Made by a program: the position numbers and the translations under genes
In this document: piece by piece, positions 43,348-51,059 of the stretch
Numbering within the stretch: the first letter of the stretch is position 1
How the letters are laid out: each line of letters opens with the position of its first letter
Notes under the pieces: generated by a model
Databases searched by the model: none
Seen by the model: the letters and a program-made list of their open reading frames with translations, nothing else
What the model was told of the DNA's origin: nothing
Origin: Lentisalinibacter salinarum
GTDB taxonomy: Bacteria > Pseudomonadota > Gammaproteobacteria > Steroidobacterales > Woeseiaceae
NCBI RefSeq assembly: GCF_040706555.1
Contig: NZ_JAPDRH010000002.1
Location: 186,001-250,000 of the forward strand
Length of the DNA stretch: 64,000 nt
Direction: 5' to 3'

Positions 43348-45042
43348 ATGGGCAGCGAACAGCACACATCACCGAAGTCGGACATCGAGATCGCCCGGCA
43401 GGCCGAACTTCGTCCGATCGTCGAGGTGGCCGGCGAGCTCGGCATCGGCGAGGAAAACCTCCTGCCCTACGGCCACGACAAGGCCAAGGTCTCGCTGGAC
43501 TATATCCGCACGCTCGCAGACCGCCCCGACGGCAAGCTGATCCTGGTGGCCGGCATCACGCCCACCAGGGCCGGCGAAGGCAAGACGACGGCCACGGTGG
43601 GTCTGGGCGACGCCCTACGACGCATCGGCCGGCAAGCCGCGATCTGCCTGCGCGAACCCTCGCTGGGCCCCTGCTTCGGCATGAAGGGCGGCGCGGCCGG
43701 CGGCGGCTACGCCCAGGTGGTGCCCATGGAGGACATCAACCTGCACTTCACCGGGGACATGCACGCCATCGGCGCGGCCCACAACCTGCTGGCGGCCCTG
43801 GTGGACAACCACCTCTACTGGGACAACGAGTGCGGGATCGACAGCCGCCGGGTCGTCTGGCGACGGGTCGTGGACATGAACGACCGGGCGCTCCGGGAGA
43901 TCACCGCCGGCCTCGGCGGCGTCACCAACGGTTATCCGCGCACCGACGGTTTCGACATCACCGTGGCCTCGGAAGTGATGGCCATCCTCTGCCTCGCCGA
44001 GGGTCTCACCGACCTGCGCGAGCGTATCGGGCGCATTATCGTGGGCTACGACCGCGCCATGAATCCGGTCCATGCGGCCGACCTGGAGGCCGACGGCGCG
44101 ATGACCGTGCTGCTGAAGGACGCCATCCAGCCGAATCTCGTGCAGACCCTGGAGCATACGCCCACCTTTATCCACGGCGGGCCGTTCGCGAACATCGCGC
44201 ACGGCTGCAACTCGGTGCTGGCCACGCGCACGGCGCTGAAACTCTCCGACTACGTGGTGACCGAGGCCGGCTTCGGCGCGGATCTCGGCGCCGAGAAGTT
44301 CTTCGACATCAAGTGCCGCAGCGCCGGCCTGAAGCCGGACTGCGCCGTGATCGTCGCCACCATCCGGGCGCTGAAGATGCATGGGGGCGTGACCGAGGAC
44401 AAGCTCGACCACGAGAACCTGGTGGCGGTGGCGAAAGGCTTCGACAACCTGGCCCGGCACGTGGAGAACACCCGCGGTTTCGGCGTGCCGGTGGTCGTCG
44501 CCCTGAACCGTTTCTCCACCGACACGAAGGCGGAGTTCGACATGGTGCGCCAGGCCTGCGCCGAACTCGACATCCTGTGCGTGGCCTGCGACCACTGGGC
44601 GGAAGGCGGCGCGGGCGCCGTCGAACTCGCCGAGGCGGTGGTGGACCTGGTCGAGCGGGACGGCGCCGAATTCCGCTATCTCTACCCCGAGGACATGCCG
44701 CTGTGGGACAAGATCCGCACGGTGGCCCAGAACATCTACCGCGCGCAGGGCATCATCGCCGACCAGAAGGTGCGCGACCAGATCGCCCGCTACCAGGAGA
44801 CGGGCTACGGCCACTTTCCGGTGTGCATCGCCAAGACGCCCCTGAGCTTCACGACGGACCCCAACGTCAAGGGCATCCCCAAGAACCACGTCGTGCCCGT
44901 CCGCGAGGTGCGGGTGGCCAACGGCGCCGGCTTCCTGGTGGCCATCTGCGGCAACATCATGACCATGCCGGGCCTGCCCCGCCGCCCGGCCGCTCGCAAC
45001 GTACGCATCGACGCCGACGGCAACGTCGACGGTCTCGCCTGA
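43348..45042 (+). CDS. fhs: Formate--tetrahydrofolate ligase
   Basis: A 564-residue cytosolic enzyme that makes 10-formyl-THF from formate, THF and ATP, feeding C1 units to purine synthesis or, in reverse, yielding ATP. The ATP site TPTRAGEGKTTATVGLGDAL lies at about residues 71-90; ICLREPSLGPCFGMKGGAAGGGYAQVVPMEDINLHFTGD-type sequence follows (LREPSLGPCFG, MKGGAAGGGYAQV), and FVVTEAGFGADLGAEKF-type (VVTEAGFGADLGAEKFFDIK) marks the folate region. It starts 47 bases after hypE in the same direction and may be an extension of that operon, linking formate and hydrogen metabolism. Followed by two palindromic repeats. Confidence 0.96.
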   Translation: MGSEQHTSPKSDIEIARQAELRPIVEVAGELGIGEENLLPYGHDKAKVSLDYIRTLADRPDGKLILVAGITPTRAGEGKTTATVGLGDALRRIGRQAAICLREPSLGPCFGMKGGAAGGGYAQVVPMEDINLHFTGDMHAIGAAHNLLAALVDNHLYWDNECGIDSRRVVWRRVVDMNDRALREITAGLGGVTNGYPRTDGFDITVASEVMAILCLAEGLTDLRERIGRIIVGYDRAMNPVHAADLEADGAMTVLLKDAIQPNLVQTLEHTPTFIHGGPFANIAHGCNSVLATRTALKLSDYVVTEAGFGADLGAEKFFDIKCRSAGLKPDCAVIVATIRALKMHGGVTEDKLDHENLVAVAKGFDNLARHVENTRGFGVPVVVALNRFSTDTKAEFDMVRQACAELDILCVACDHWAEGGAGAVELAEAVVDLVERDGAEFRYLYPEDMPLWDKIRTVAQNIYRAQGIIADQKVRDQIARYQETGYGHFPVCIAKTPLSFTTDPNVKGIPKNHVVPVREVRVANGAGFLVAICGNIMTMPGLPRRPAARNVRIDADGNVDGLA

Positions 45043-45047
45043 AGCAC

Positions 45048-45071
45048 GTAGGAGGGCCTTCAGGCCCGATC
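45048..45071 (+). repeat. REP-like palindromic repeat, copy A
   Basis: GTAGGAGGGCCTTCAGGCCC followed by GATC; internal hairpin GGGCCTTCAGGCCC. Six bases after the fhs stop codon. Same family as 3453-3510. Confidence 0.85.
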
Positions 45072-45075
45072 CGCT

Positions 45076-45099
45076 GTGGGAGGGCCTTCAGGCCCGATT
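45076..45099 (+). repeat. REP-like palindromic repeat, copy B
   Basis: GTGGGAGGGCCTTCAGGCCC followed by GATT; a direct copy of A, 28 bases downstream, with one change in the head. Confidence 0.85.
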
Positions 45100-45132
45100 C
45101 CCTTCTTTCCTCTCGGCGACGGGCCCGGCAGC

Positions 45133-45254
45133 GGGTGGGCGAGGGTAGAGGGGTCGTCCGGGCCGACTGGAGCCATGACGGCGGGAAGGAGGTCTGGCCG
45201 AAGCGAAGGAGGACGGGACGTCCGACTAAGCCTCCCCGCGACCCTCGCCCATCC
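45133..45254. repeat. Inverted-repeat-bounded segment inside the repeat cluster (MITE-like)
   Basis: GGGTGGGCGAGGGT (45133-45146) and ACCCTCGCCCATCC (45241-45254) are inverted copies with one mismatch, bounding a 122-base non-coding segment that is itself flanked by palindromic repeats A/B and C. It could be a mobile miniature element or a structured RNA; no target-site duplication is obvious. Confidence 0.5.
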
Positions 45255-45283
45255 GATGGCGGGCCTACGCCACTAGAAGGCAC

Positions 45284-45307
45284 GTTCGGGCCTGAAGGCC
45301 CTCCTAC
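45284..45307 (-). repeat. REP-like palindromic repeat, copy C (inverted)
   Basis: The complement reads GTAGGAGGGCCTTCAGGCCC followed by GAAC. Opposite orientation to copies A and B, so the cluster as a whole can fold into a long stem. Confidence 0.85.
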
Positions 45308-45349
45308 AGCGGTTCGCAGACCGATCCTTCAGCCCTGAGACCGCGATTT

Positions 45350-45358
45350 TGCTATCCT
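45350..45358 (+). promoter_or_regulatory. Candidate extended -10 promoter of the universal stress protein gene
   Basis: TGCTATCCT fits an extended -10 element (TGn-TATCCT), about 28 bases before the ATG at 45386, with a CGGGAGAG ribosome site between. No good -35 box is seen. Confidence 0.35.
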
Positions 45359-45385
45359 TCGCGGCGTCAATTCGGGAGAGTAAAC

Positions 45386-46246
45386 ATGGCTGACCGGCAG
45401 AATATCTTCGTCATCCTGGACCCCACCACCATGAACCAGCCGTCGCTGGTCATGGCCGAGACCATCGCCGCCGACGAGCAGGCTTCGGGCGCAGGCGATG
45501 TCGCGCTGCACCTCTACTGCTGTATAGCGGAGGACCAGGTGCGCCGGCCGCCGAACATGGACGATGCGACGGCCATCGCCGAGGAGCTGTCCCGCATCGA
45601 GAGCTGGGTGGAACGTCTGGCGGAGCATGGCCGCTCGAAAGGCCTGCAGGTCGGCACGGAAGTGGAGATCAAGCCGGACTGGCGCCAGGCCATCGTCGAT
45701 GCGATCGCACGCGGCTCGAGCACCCTGGCGGTCAAGAACATGACCAATCAGTCGCGCCTCCGGCGCTGGCTCAGGGAAACCTCGGACTGGCGGCTGCTGC
45801 GTGATGCAAAGTGCCCGGTGCTGCTCGTGAAGTCCTATGCGCGCCGGCACATCAACAAGGTCCTGGTCGCCATCAAGCATCGACCGGAGACGGACACCTA
45901 CCGCGCCGCGAACGATCGTCTGCTGGACGCCGGCCGCAGGATCGCCGCCAACGTCAATGCGGAACTCAATGTCGTGACGGTCTACCCGGACACGAGCGAT
46001 TACCCGGATCGCCAGCGCTTTGCCGACCGCTGCGGCCTGCCGCGCAACCAGGTCCGCGCGGAGATGGGGAAGCCGGAGGAAGCGATCGCCACCGCGGCGC
46101 GGGAACTGGAGGCGGATCTGGTCGTCATCGCACGCGTATCGCAGCCGGACGCCGACACGAAGCTCGGACACACCGCGGAGAAGGTCATCGACGGCCTCTA
46201 CTGCAATATCCTCGTGCTGCCGATGACGGAGGAAGCGAAGGCCTGA
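45386..46246 (+). CDS. Universal stress protein with two Usp domains
   Basis: A 286-residue cytosolic tandem-Usp protein of the UspE kind. Domain 1 (about residues 5-148) ends with DAKCPVLLVKSY; domain 2 (about 152-282) begins INKVLVAIKHRPETDTYRAANDRLLDAGRRIA and ends with GLYCNILVLPM. The ATP-binding GxxGxxxxGxxx[ST] motif is not clear in either half, so it may not bind ATP. Such proteins support survival in stationary phase, anaerobiosis or oxidative stress. Preceded by the repeat-filled gap and convergent with the SDR-DUF2867 gene. Confidence 0.88.
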   Translation: MADRQNIFVILDPTTMNQPSLVMAETIAADEQASGAGDVALHLYCCIAEDQVRRPPNMDDATAIAEELSRIESWVERLAEHGRSKGLQVGTEVEIKPDWRQAIVDAIARGSSTLAVKNMTNQSRLRRWLRETSDWRLLRDAKCPVLLVKSYARRHINKVLVAIKHRPETDTYRAANDRLLDAGRRIAANVNAELNVVTVYPDTSDYPDRQRFADRCGLPRNQVRAEMGKPEEAIATAARELEADLVVIARVSQPDADTKLGHTAEKVIDGLYCNILVLPMTEEAKA

Positions 46247-46270
46247 CCGGCAACCCGGCGGCCGGGGGAC

Positions 46271-47773
46271 TCAGACTTCCAGCCGCTCCGCCCGGCGCAC
46301 GATCTCTCGCACGGCGCCGCCGACGAGGGGCCCGTAGAACGGCAGGTGCGCATACCAGTACATCAGCCCCCAGATGCCGGCGGGGTGCCAGTAGCAGCAG
46401 AGCTCGACGACCAGTTTGCCGGACGATTCGTCTGCCCGCTCCCGGATGGTGAATTCCTGCAGGCCCGAGCCCGGCGCCCGCATCAGCATCGACCAGGTGA
46501 TCCGCTCGTTCGGCTCGATCCCGAGCACGTGCCAGCCGTCGACGACGTCGCCCATGCGCACCGCGTCGGGGTCACGCCGTCCCGTGCGGAAACTGGGTCC
46601 GCCGATCAGCCAGTCGAACGCGCGCCGCAGCCACCACAGGAAGCGGTAAGAGAAGAAGTCGCCATCGGCGCCGAAGCCCTGCAGCACGCGGAAGATCGAC
46701 GCCCGGCTCGCCGTGGTCTCCGCCTCGCCGCAATAGCGCTTGGCGTAGAACGAGTATTCCGGCTTCCAGTCGCGGCAGGCGATCGACCCCTCCACCCAGC
46801 GTGCCGGCACGTCGTGGTTCTTCTCCGCCTCCAGCGTGGCGGCCACGGACTCGCGGAACGTGAGCAGCCGCTGCGGGACGAGTCTGCGGATCTCCTCGTC
46901 TTCGCCGACGTAATCGTGGGCCAGGCCCTCGACCAGGGACATCGCCGTGGTCGGAGGCACCGAGGTCACGAAGTACAGCCAGTAGCTCGATAGCTTCGGC
47001 GTCAGCACCGGCACGGGGACGACGAGCGGGTTCTTGCCGACAAACCCCGCGTAGATGTCCATGATCTCCTGATAGGTCAGGACGTCGGGCCCTGCCAGCT
47101 CGAACGTCTGATCGCCCTCCAGCGGCAGATCCGCTGCCGCGATCGTATAGGTGAGCACGTTCTCCAGCGCGATGGGCGTCGAGCGCTTGCGCACCCACTT
47201 CGGCGTGATCATCAGAGGCAGGTAGTTCACGAGGTCGCGTATGACCTCGAAGGCGGCCGACCCCGGACCGACGATCATGGCCGCCTGCAGTTCGATGACC
47301 TGGATGGCGCCGTCACGGAGCGCATCGCCCACCACGGCGCGGCCTTCCATGTGCCGTGACCGCTCCTCCTTCGGCATGATGCCGCCGAGGTAGACGATGC
47401 GGCACACGCCGGCGGCCTCGCAGGCCCTGCGGGCGTTCTCGGCGGCGCGCCGTTCGACGGGCACGAAGTCGCCGCCGCTCCACATCATGTGCACGAGGTA
47501 GTAGACGACGTCGGCGCCCTCGAGTACGGACGCGAGGGTCTCCGGCGCTAGCACGTCGGCGGACAGGCAGTCGACGCCCTCCCATTCACGGGCCTCGAGC
47601 ACGGCCGCATTCCTGGCGACGGCGCGCACGTGCCAGCCCTGCCGCGCGAGGGCCGGGGTGAGGTTGGAGCCCATGTAGCCGCTCGCGCCGAGCACCACCG
47701 CGATCCGCCCCGCTCCGTCGGGGAGCTGGTAAGAGGCGACGTTATCGCCGACGGCAGTCGCGTCCGCACTCAT
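46271..47773 (-). CDS. SDR-type NAD(P)-binding protein with C-terminal DUF2867 (paralogue)
   Basis: A 500-residue protein with the same architecture as the one at 23344-24828: Rossmann domain VVLGASGYMGSNLTPALARQGW, then VVYYLVHMMWSGGDF, IVYLGGIMPKEERSRH, IVGPGSAAFEVIRDLVNYLP, and the DUF2867 end HPAGIWGLMYWYAHLPFYGPLVGG. Long stretches are identical or conservative, so the two are clear paralogues. Function unknown. It lies 57 bases after the SDR gene 47831-48607 on the same strand and is probably co-transcribed with it. Confidence 0.88.
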   Translation of the reverse strand: MSADATAVGDNVASYQLPDGAGRIAVVLGASGYMGSNLTPALARQGWHVRAVARNAAVLEAREWEGVDCLSADVLAPETLASVLEGADVVYYLVHMMWSGGDFVPVERRAAENARRACEAAGVCRIVYLGGIMPKEERSRHMEGRAVVGDALRDGAIQVIELQAAMIVGPGSAAFEVIRDLVNYLPLMITPKWVRKRSTPIALENVLTYTIAAADLPLEGDQTFELAGPDVLTYQEIMDIYAGFVGKNPLVVPVPVLTPKLSSYWLYFVTSVPPTTAMSLVEGLAHDYVGEDEEIRRLVPQRLLTFRESVAATLEAEKNHDVPARWVEGSIACRDWKPEYSFYAKRYCGEAETTASRASIFRVLQGFGADGDFFSYRFLWWLRRAFDWLIGGPSFRTGRRDPDAVRMGDVVDGWHVLGIEPNERITWSMLMRAPGSGLQEFTIRERADESSGKLVVELCCYWHPAGIWGLMYWYAHLPFYGPLVGGAVREIVRRAERLEV

Positions 47774-47830
47774 GAGGTCATTCTACGGCAGCGTCGCCGT
47801 CGTCGGCGTAAGCGAATAACGCAGCGTCGA

Positions 47831-48607
47831 TCAGTAAATGGCGTATCCGCCGTCGACCCTTACGGTCTCTCCGGTGACGAAATCGGCAGCGCGCGACGCC
47901 AGAAATACGGCCGCTCCGACCACCTCATCGGGCTGACCCCAGCGGCCGGCAGGCGTACGTGCGATGATCTGATCATTCATCGCCTGCAACTCCTCGGTGC
48001 GCACCGGAGCGGTCATGTCGGTTTCGATAAACCCTGGCGCAATCGCATTGACCTGTATCCCGAAAGGCGCGAGCTCTATCGCCATGGATTTCGTCAGCTG
48101 GACGATCGCGCCCTTGGCGGCGCTGTAGGAAGGCACCAGGCCCGAACCGAAATAGGAATACATGCTGGCGATGTTGAGAATCTTGCCGCCGCCGTGATCC
48201 TTCATCGACTTTGCGGCGAGCTTCGATAACAGGAACACTGCATTCAGCTGGGTCTCGATGACATTGTCCCAGTCCTCTGGCGATTCTCCGAGTATCCCTC
48301 CGCTGATCGACGCTATGCCGGCGTTGTTGACCAGAATGGAGATCGGCCCGAGTTCGCTCTCGACGTGCTGGACGGCCGGCTCGAGTTCGTCCCGCTCCGT
48401 CACATCGAGAGAAACGGCCACGGCGGGATTGCCCTTCGCCTGCAATTCCTCGAGGACCCGGGCGTTCTTGTCCTCATTGCGCCCGGCGATCGCGACTGAC
48501 GCTCCGGCCTGCGCCAACCCCAATGCGAGGCTCCGGCCGATGCCACCGTTGCCGCCGGTGACGAGCGCTACGCGACCGCCGAGGTCGAACAGGGATGAAG
48601 GACTCAT
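47831..48607 (-). CDS. Classical short-chain dehydrogenase/reductase
   Basis: A 258-residue NAD(P)-dependent oxidoreductase. All classical SDR motifs are present: TGGNGGIGRSLALG (TGxxxGxG), NNAGIAS (NNAG), catalytic Ser in NIASMYSYFG, YSAAKGA (YxxxK), and the IAPGFIETDMT loop. The C-terminus DGGYAIY is typical of tetrameric gluconate 5-dehydrogenase/3-oxoacyl reductase-like enzymes. Substrate unknown. Divergent from the SMP-30-like gene with 192 bases between; a TATACT -10-like box lies at 48650-48645 on the minus strand. Confidence 0.92.
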   Translation of the reverse strand: MSPSSLFDLGGRVALVTGGNGGIGRSLALGLAQAGASVAIAGRNEDKNARVLEELQAKGNPAVAVSLDVTERDELEPAVQHVESELGPISILVNNAGIASISGGILGESPEDWDNVIETQLNAVFLLSKLAAKSMKDHGGGKILNIASMYSYFGSGLVPSYSAAKGAIVQLTKSMAIELAPFGIQVNAIAPGFIETDMTAPVRTEELQAMNDQIIARTPAGRWGQPDEVVGAAVFLASRAADFVTGETVRVDGGYAIY

Positions 48608-48799
48608 GGTATATACCTTTACGACGCGGCCCAGAGTGGCGTCGAGTATAGTCTACTGGCAGGAATACGCCGGCTCGTGCCCTGCGGCCAAGCTCGGGAC
48701 CACGCGCGGATTCCTCTTCGCTCGATTACACTGGCGCTGCGAGCCGGATGACACCGCGAAAAATATCGCGGGCGCGACGGCAAGAAGGAGAACAAGAAA

Positions 48800-49921
48800 A
48801 TGCCCGTTGAAAGCAGTGGATTCTTTGCCGGCAGGGTGCGCTTGCTTGCCATTATCATCGCCCTCTCTGCGCTCGCGTTCTCGATCGAGCCGCGAGCGGA
48901 TGACGGCTGTGCAGGCTCCGGCGATTACGCGTACCTTTGCGGCCCCGTGAACGCGGAAGACCTGGTCCTCGTCCCCGGCACGAAATGGATCATCGCGAGC
49001 GGATTCGGCGGCGGTGCATCTCTGTACCTCATCGATTCGGAGCGCAAGACCTGGGCGGAGTTCTATCCGACCGACGAACCGCATGCCCGACAGAACATGG
49101 CCACCTATGGTGCGTGCCCGGGGTCGCCCGATCCCGATGCTTTCGTGGCCCACGGACTGAACATCCGTCCCGGAGCCGACGAACGCTCCACTTTATACGT
49201 CGTCGGCCACGGCGAGCGCGAAGCCATCGAGGTCTTCGAGGTGGATGCGAGCGGCGACGAGCCGATGCTGACGTGGACCGGCTGCGTCATGACCCCGGAT
49301 GGCATGGAGGCCAACAGCGTGGCCTCGTTTGCCGATGGCTCGCTGGTGGCCACGATCCCTCTCTATCCGGGTATCCGCATTAACGACATATTCGGCGAGA
49401 GACCTTCCGGCGCCGTCTACGAATGGTCGCCCGGCGATGCCGGCTTCACGAAGATCCAGGGCACGGAGATGCCCTACGCCAACGGCATCGAAGTATCCGA
49501 CGACGGTCGGGAATTCTATGTCGCGTCATCCGGGCTGCGGAAGGTACTGGCATTCTCGAACAGCAATCCCGCGCGCCTGCTGCGCGCGAGCGACGAGTTC
49601 TCTTTCATCCCGGACAATCTGCACAGAGACGACCGGGGCAACCTGATCACCGCCGGGCTGGAGATATCCGATCCCATCTGCGGCGATGTTCCGATGTCGC
49701 AGGAATTCGATTTCGAGAAGTTCGCGAGCTGCCCGAGACCCTTTACGGTGCTCTCCATCGATCCCGAGTCCCTGCAGGGCAGCGTTGTCGCGCGCTCACC
49801 GGCTCATGAGCACTTCAGCAATATCACGATGGCACTCGAGGCAGGCGCCGAACTGTGGGTGGGCACGTTCGCGGGTGACCGTATCGCTTACAGGAACCTC
49901 CAGCGGGGAGAAAAACAATGA
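48800..49921 (+). CDS. Secreted SMP-30/strictosidine-synthase-like beta-propeller protein
   Basis: A 373-residue protein with a Sec signal (LLAIIIALSALAFSIEPRA) and a six-bladed beta-propeller resembling SMP-30, paraoxonase and strictosidine-synthase-like lactonases. PYANGIEVSDDGREFYVASSGLRKVLAF is the diagnostic calcium-site strand; FIPDNLHRDDRGNLITAG another. Several cysteine pairs are consistent with export. Probably a periplasmic lactone or arylester hydrolase; substrate unknown. It overlaps the sulfotransferase gene by 4 bases (ATGA), so the two act from one message. Confidence 0.82.
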   Translation: MPVESSGFFAGRVRLLAIIIALSALAFSIEPRADDGCAGSGDYAYLCGPVNAEDLVLVPGTKWIIASGFGGGASLYLIDSERKTWAEFYPTDEPHARQNMATYGACPGSPDPDAFVAHGLNIRPGADERSTLYVVGHGEREAIEVFEVDASGDEPMLTWTGCVMTPDGMEANSVASFADGSLVATIPLYPGIRINDIFGERPSGAVYEWSPGDAGFTKIQGTEMPYANGIEVSDDGREFYVASSGLRKVLAFSNSNPARLLRASDEFSFIPDNLHRDDRGNLITAGLEISDPICGDVPMSQEFDFEKFASCPRPFTVLSIDPESLQGSVVARSPAHEHFSNITMALEAGAELWVGTFAGDRIAYRNLQRGEKQ

Positions 49922-50541
49922 CACTGAGCGTAATCGGAACGGGCGTCGGCCGGACGGGCACCTACTCGCTGAAGCTCGCACTGAACCGGCTCGGCGTGGG
50001 GCCGTGCCACCACATGGAGGAAGTCCTCCACAACATGCCCGCCCAGGTACCGCTCTGGTCCGCGGCCGCCGGCGGGAAGCCGGACTGGTCGCGGATCTAC
50101 GAGGGTTACGGCAGCGCGGTGGACTGGCCCACCGCCGGCTTCTTCCGCGAACTGGCAAGGGAATACCCCTCCGCCCGGTTCGTGTTGACGCTGCGTGATC
50201 CGGAGAGATGGGCCGACAGCTTCGGCGCCACGATCTATACGCTGCTTGCCGGCAGAGACCAGGCTCCCGAGGAGATGCGGGCCTGGCTGGACATGGCCAG
50301 CAGCGTGATCGCCAGGACGGGTTTTCCGCCCGGTCTCGATCGCGACGGGCTGGTCAAGGCCTTCACGGCGCATAATGATGCGGTCAGAGAGGCCGTTCCG
50401 GCCGACCGGCTGCTCGTGTTCGAGGTAAAGCAAGGCTGGCAACCGCTCTGCGCCTTTCTGGGCGTGCCGGTCCCGGATGAAGAATTCCCGCGCACCAACC
50501 ACCGGGAGGAATTCTGGGATCGCGTCAACGGCAAAATCTGA
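49918..50541 (+). CDS. Sulfotransferase-family protein
   Basis: A 207-residue P-loop protein matching the sulfotransferase family often annotated as Sulfotransfer_4. The PAPS 5'-phosphosulfate loop is GVGRTGTYSLKLALNRLG near the N-terminus, followed by PCHHMEEVL; VLTLRDPERWADSF contains the 3'-phosphate-binding Arg/Ser region. It transfers sulfonate to a hydroxyl or amine acceptor, unknown here. Coupled by ATGA overlap to the propeller gene and followed 32 bases later by the GFA gene. Confidence 0.86.
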   Translation: MTLSVIGTGVGRTGTYSLKLALNRLGVGPCHHMEEVLHNMPAQVPLWSAAAGGKPDWSRIYEGYGSAVDWPTAGFFRELAREYPSARFVLTLRDPERWADSFGATIYTLLAGRDQAPEEMRAWLDMASSVIARTGFPPGLDRDGLVKAFTAHNDAVREAVPADRLLVFEVKQGWQPLCAFLGVPVPDEEFPRTNHREEFWDRVNGKI

Positions 50542-50573
50542 CCCGGGAGACCGGCACAAGCGAGGAGATCGGC

Positions 50574-50987
50574 ATGGCCACTGAATACACCGGAGGATGC
50601 CTCTGCGGAAGCATCCGCTTTTCCTGCAGCGCGGACCCGGAGTACACGTTCTTCTGCCATTGCACTGACTGCCAGCGCACTGGCGGTAGTCCGTTCTCAG
50701 TGGAGTTGATGGTCTCGTCCGAATCGTTCTACGTGCAGGGGAAATCGCAGACCTACACGGTCGTCGGCGACTCGGGCAAGGAAGTGCACCGGCATTTCTG
50801 TCCCGAGTGCGGATCGGGCCTCTGGCTGGAATGCGACTCCGATCCGGGCTACGTATTTCTCAAAGCAGGCGCCCTGGACGACGCCGGGTGGGTAAAACCC
50901 GACATGCACATTTTCACGGAGGCGAAGCAACCCTGGGTCGAGCTGGGAGACTCGCTGCCGCGATACGACAGAATGCCGCCCGCGTAA
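50574..50987 (+). CDS. GFA-family (glutathione-dependent formaldehyde-activating enzyme-like) protein
   Basis: A 137-residue zinc protein of the GFA/CENP-V fold. Zinc-binding cysteines are visible in order: GGCLCGSIRFSC, FFCHCTDCQRTGGS and FCPECGSGLWLE. Despite the name, most members have no proven formaldehyde activity. Probably third gene of the propeller-sulfotransferase unit. A perfect hairpin (GCCGGACC / GGTCCGGC) lies at about 51014-51034 after it, without a T run. Confidence 0.9.
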   Translation: MATEYTGGCLCGSIRFSCSADPEYTFFCHCTDCQRTGGSPFSVELMVSSESFYVQGKSQTYTVVGDSGKEVHRHFCPECGSGLWLECDSDPGYVFLKAGALDDAGWVKPDMHIFTEAKQPWVELGDSLPRYDRMPPA

Positions 50988-51059
50988 CCGGGTGGGGGGC
51001 GGTGCTTGCGGCCGCCGGACCGCTCAGGTCCGGCGACCGCACGGAAAAGGCCGCACGAA

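Larger units (their letters stand above)
45043..45385. other. 343-base repeat-filled intergenic region
   Basis: No supported gene. It contains three copies of the GTAGGAGG palindromic repeat (two forward, one reverse), a longer inverted repeat between them (45133-45254), and at the right end the promoter and ribosome site of the universal stress protein gene. Short open frames here merely translate the repeats. Confidence 0.75.

Noticed and set aside
44957..45283. Short minus-strand open frame in the fhs-usp gap
   Set aside because: It translates the palindromic repeats and the inverted-repeat segment; no support as a gene.
51010..51040. Intrinsic terminator between the GFA and hydrolase genes
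   Set aside because: A perfect GC hairpin exists but neither strand has a following T run.
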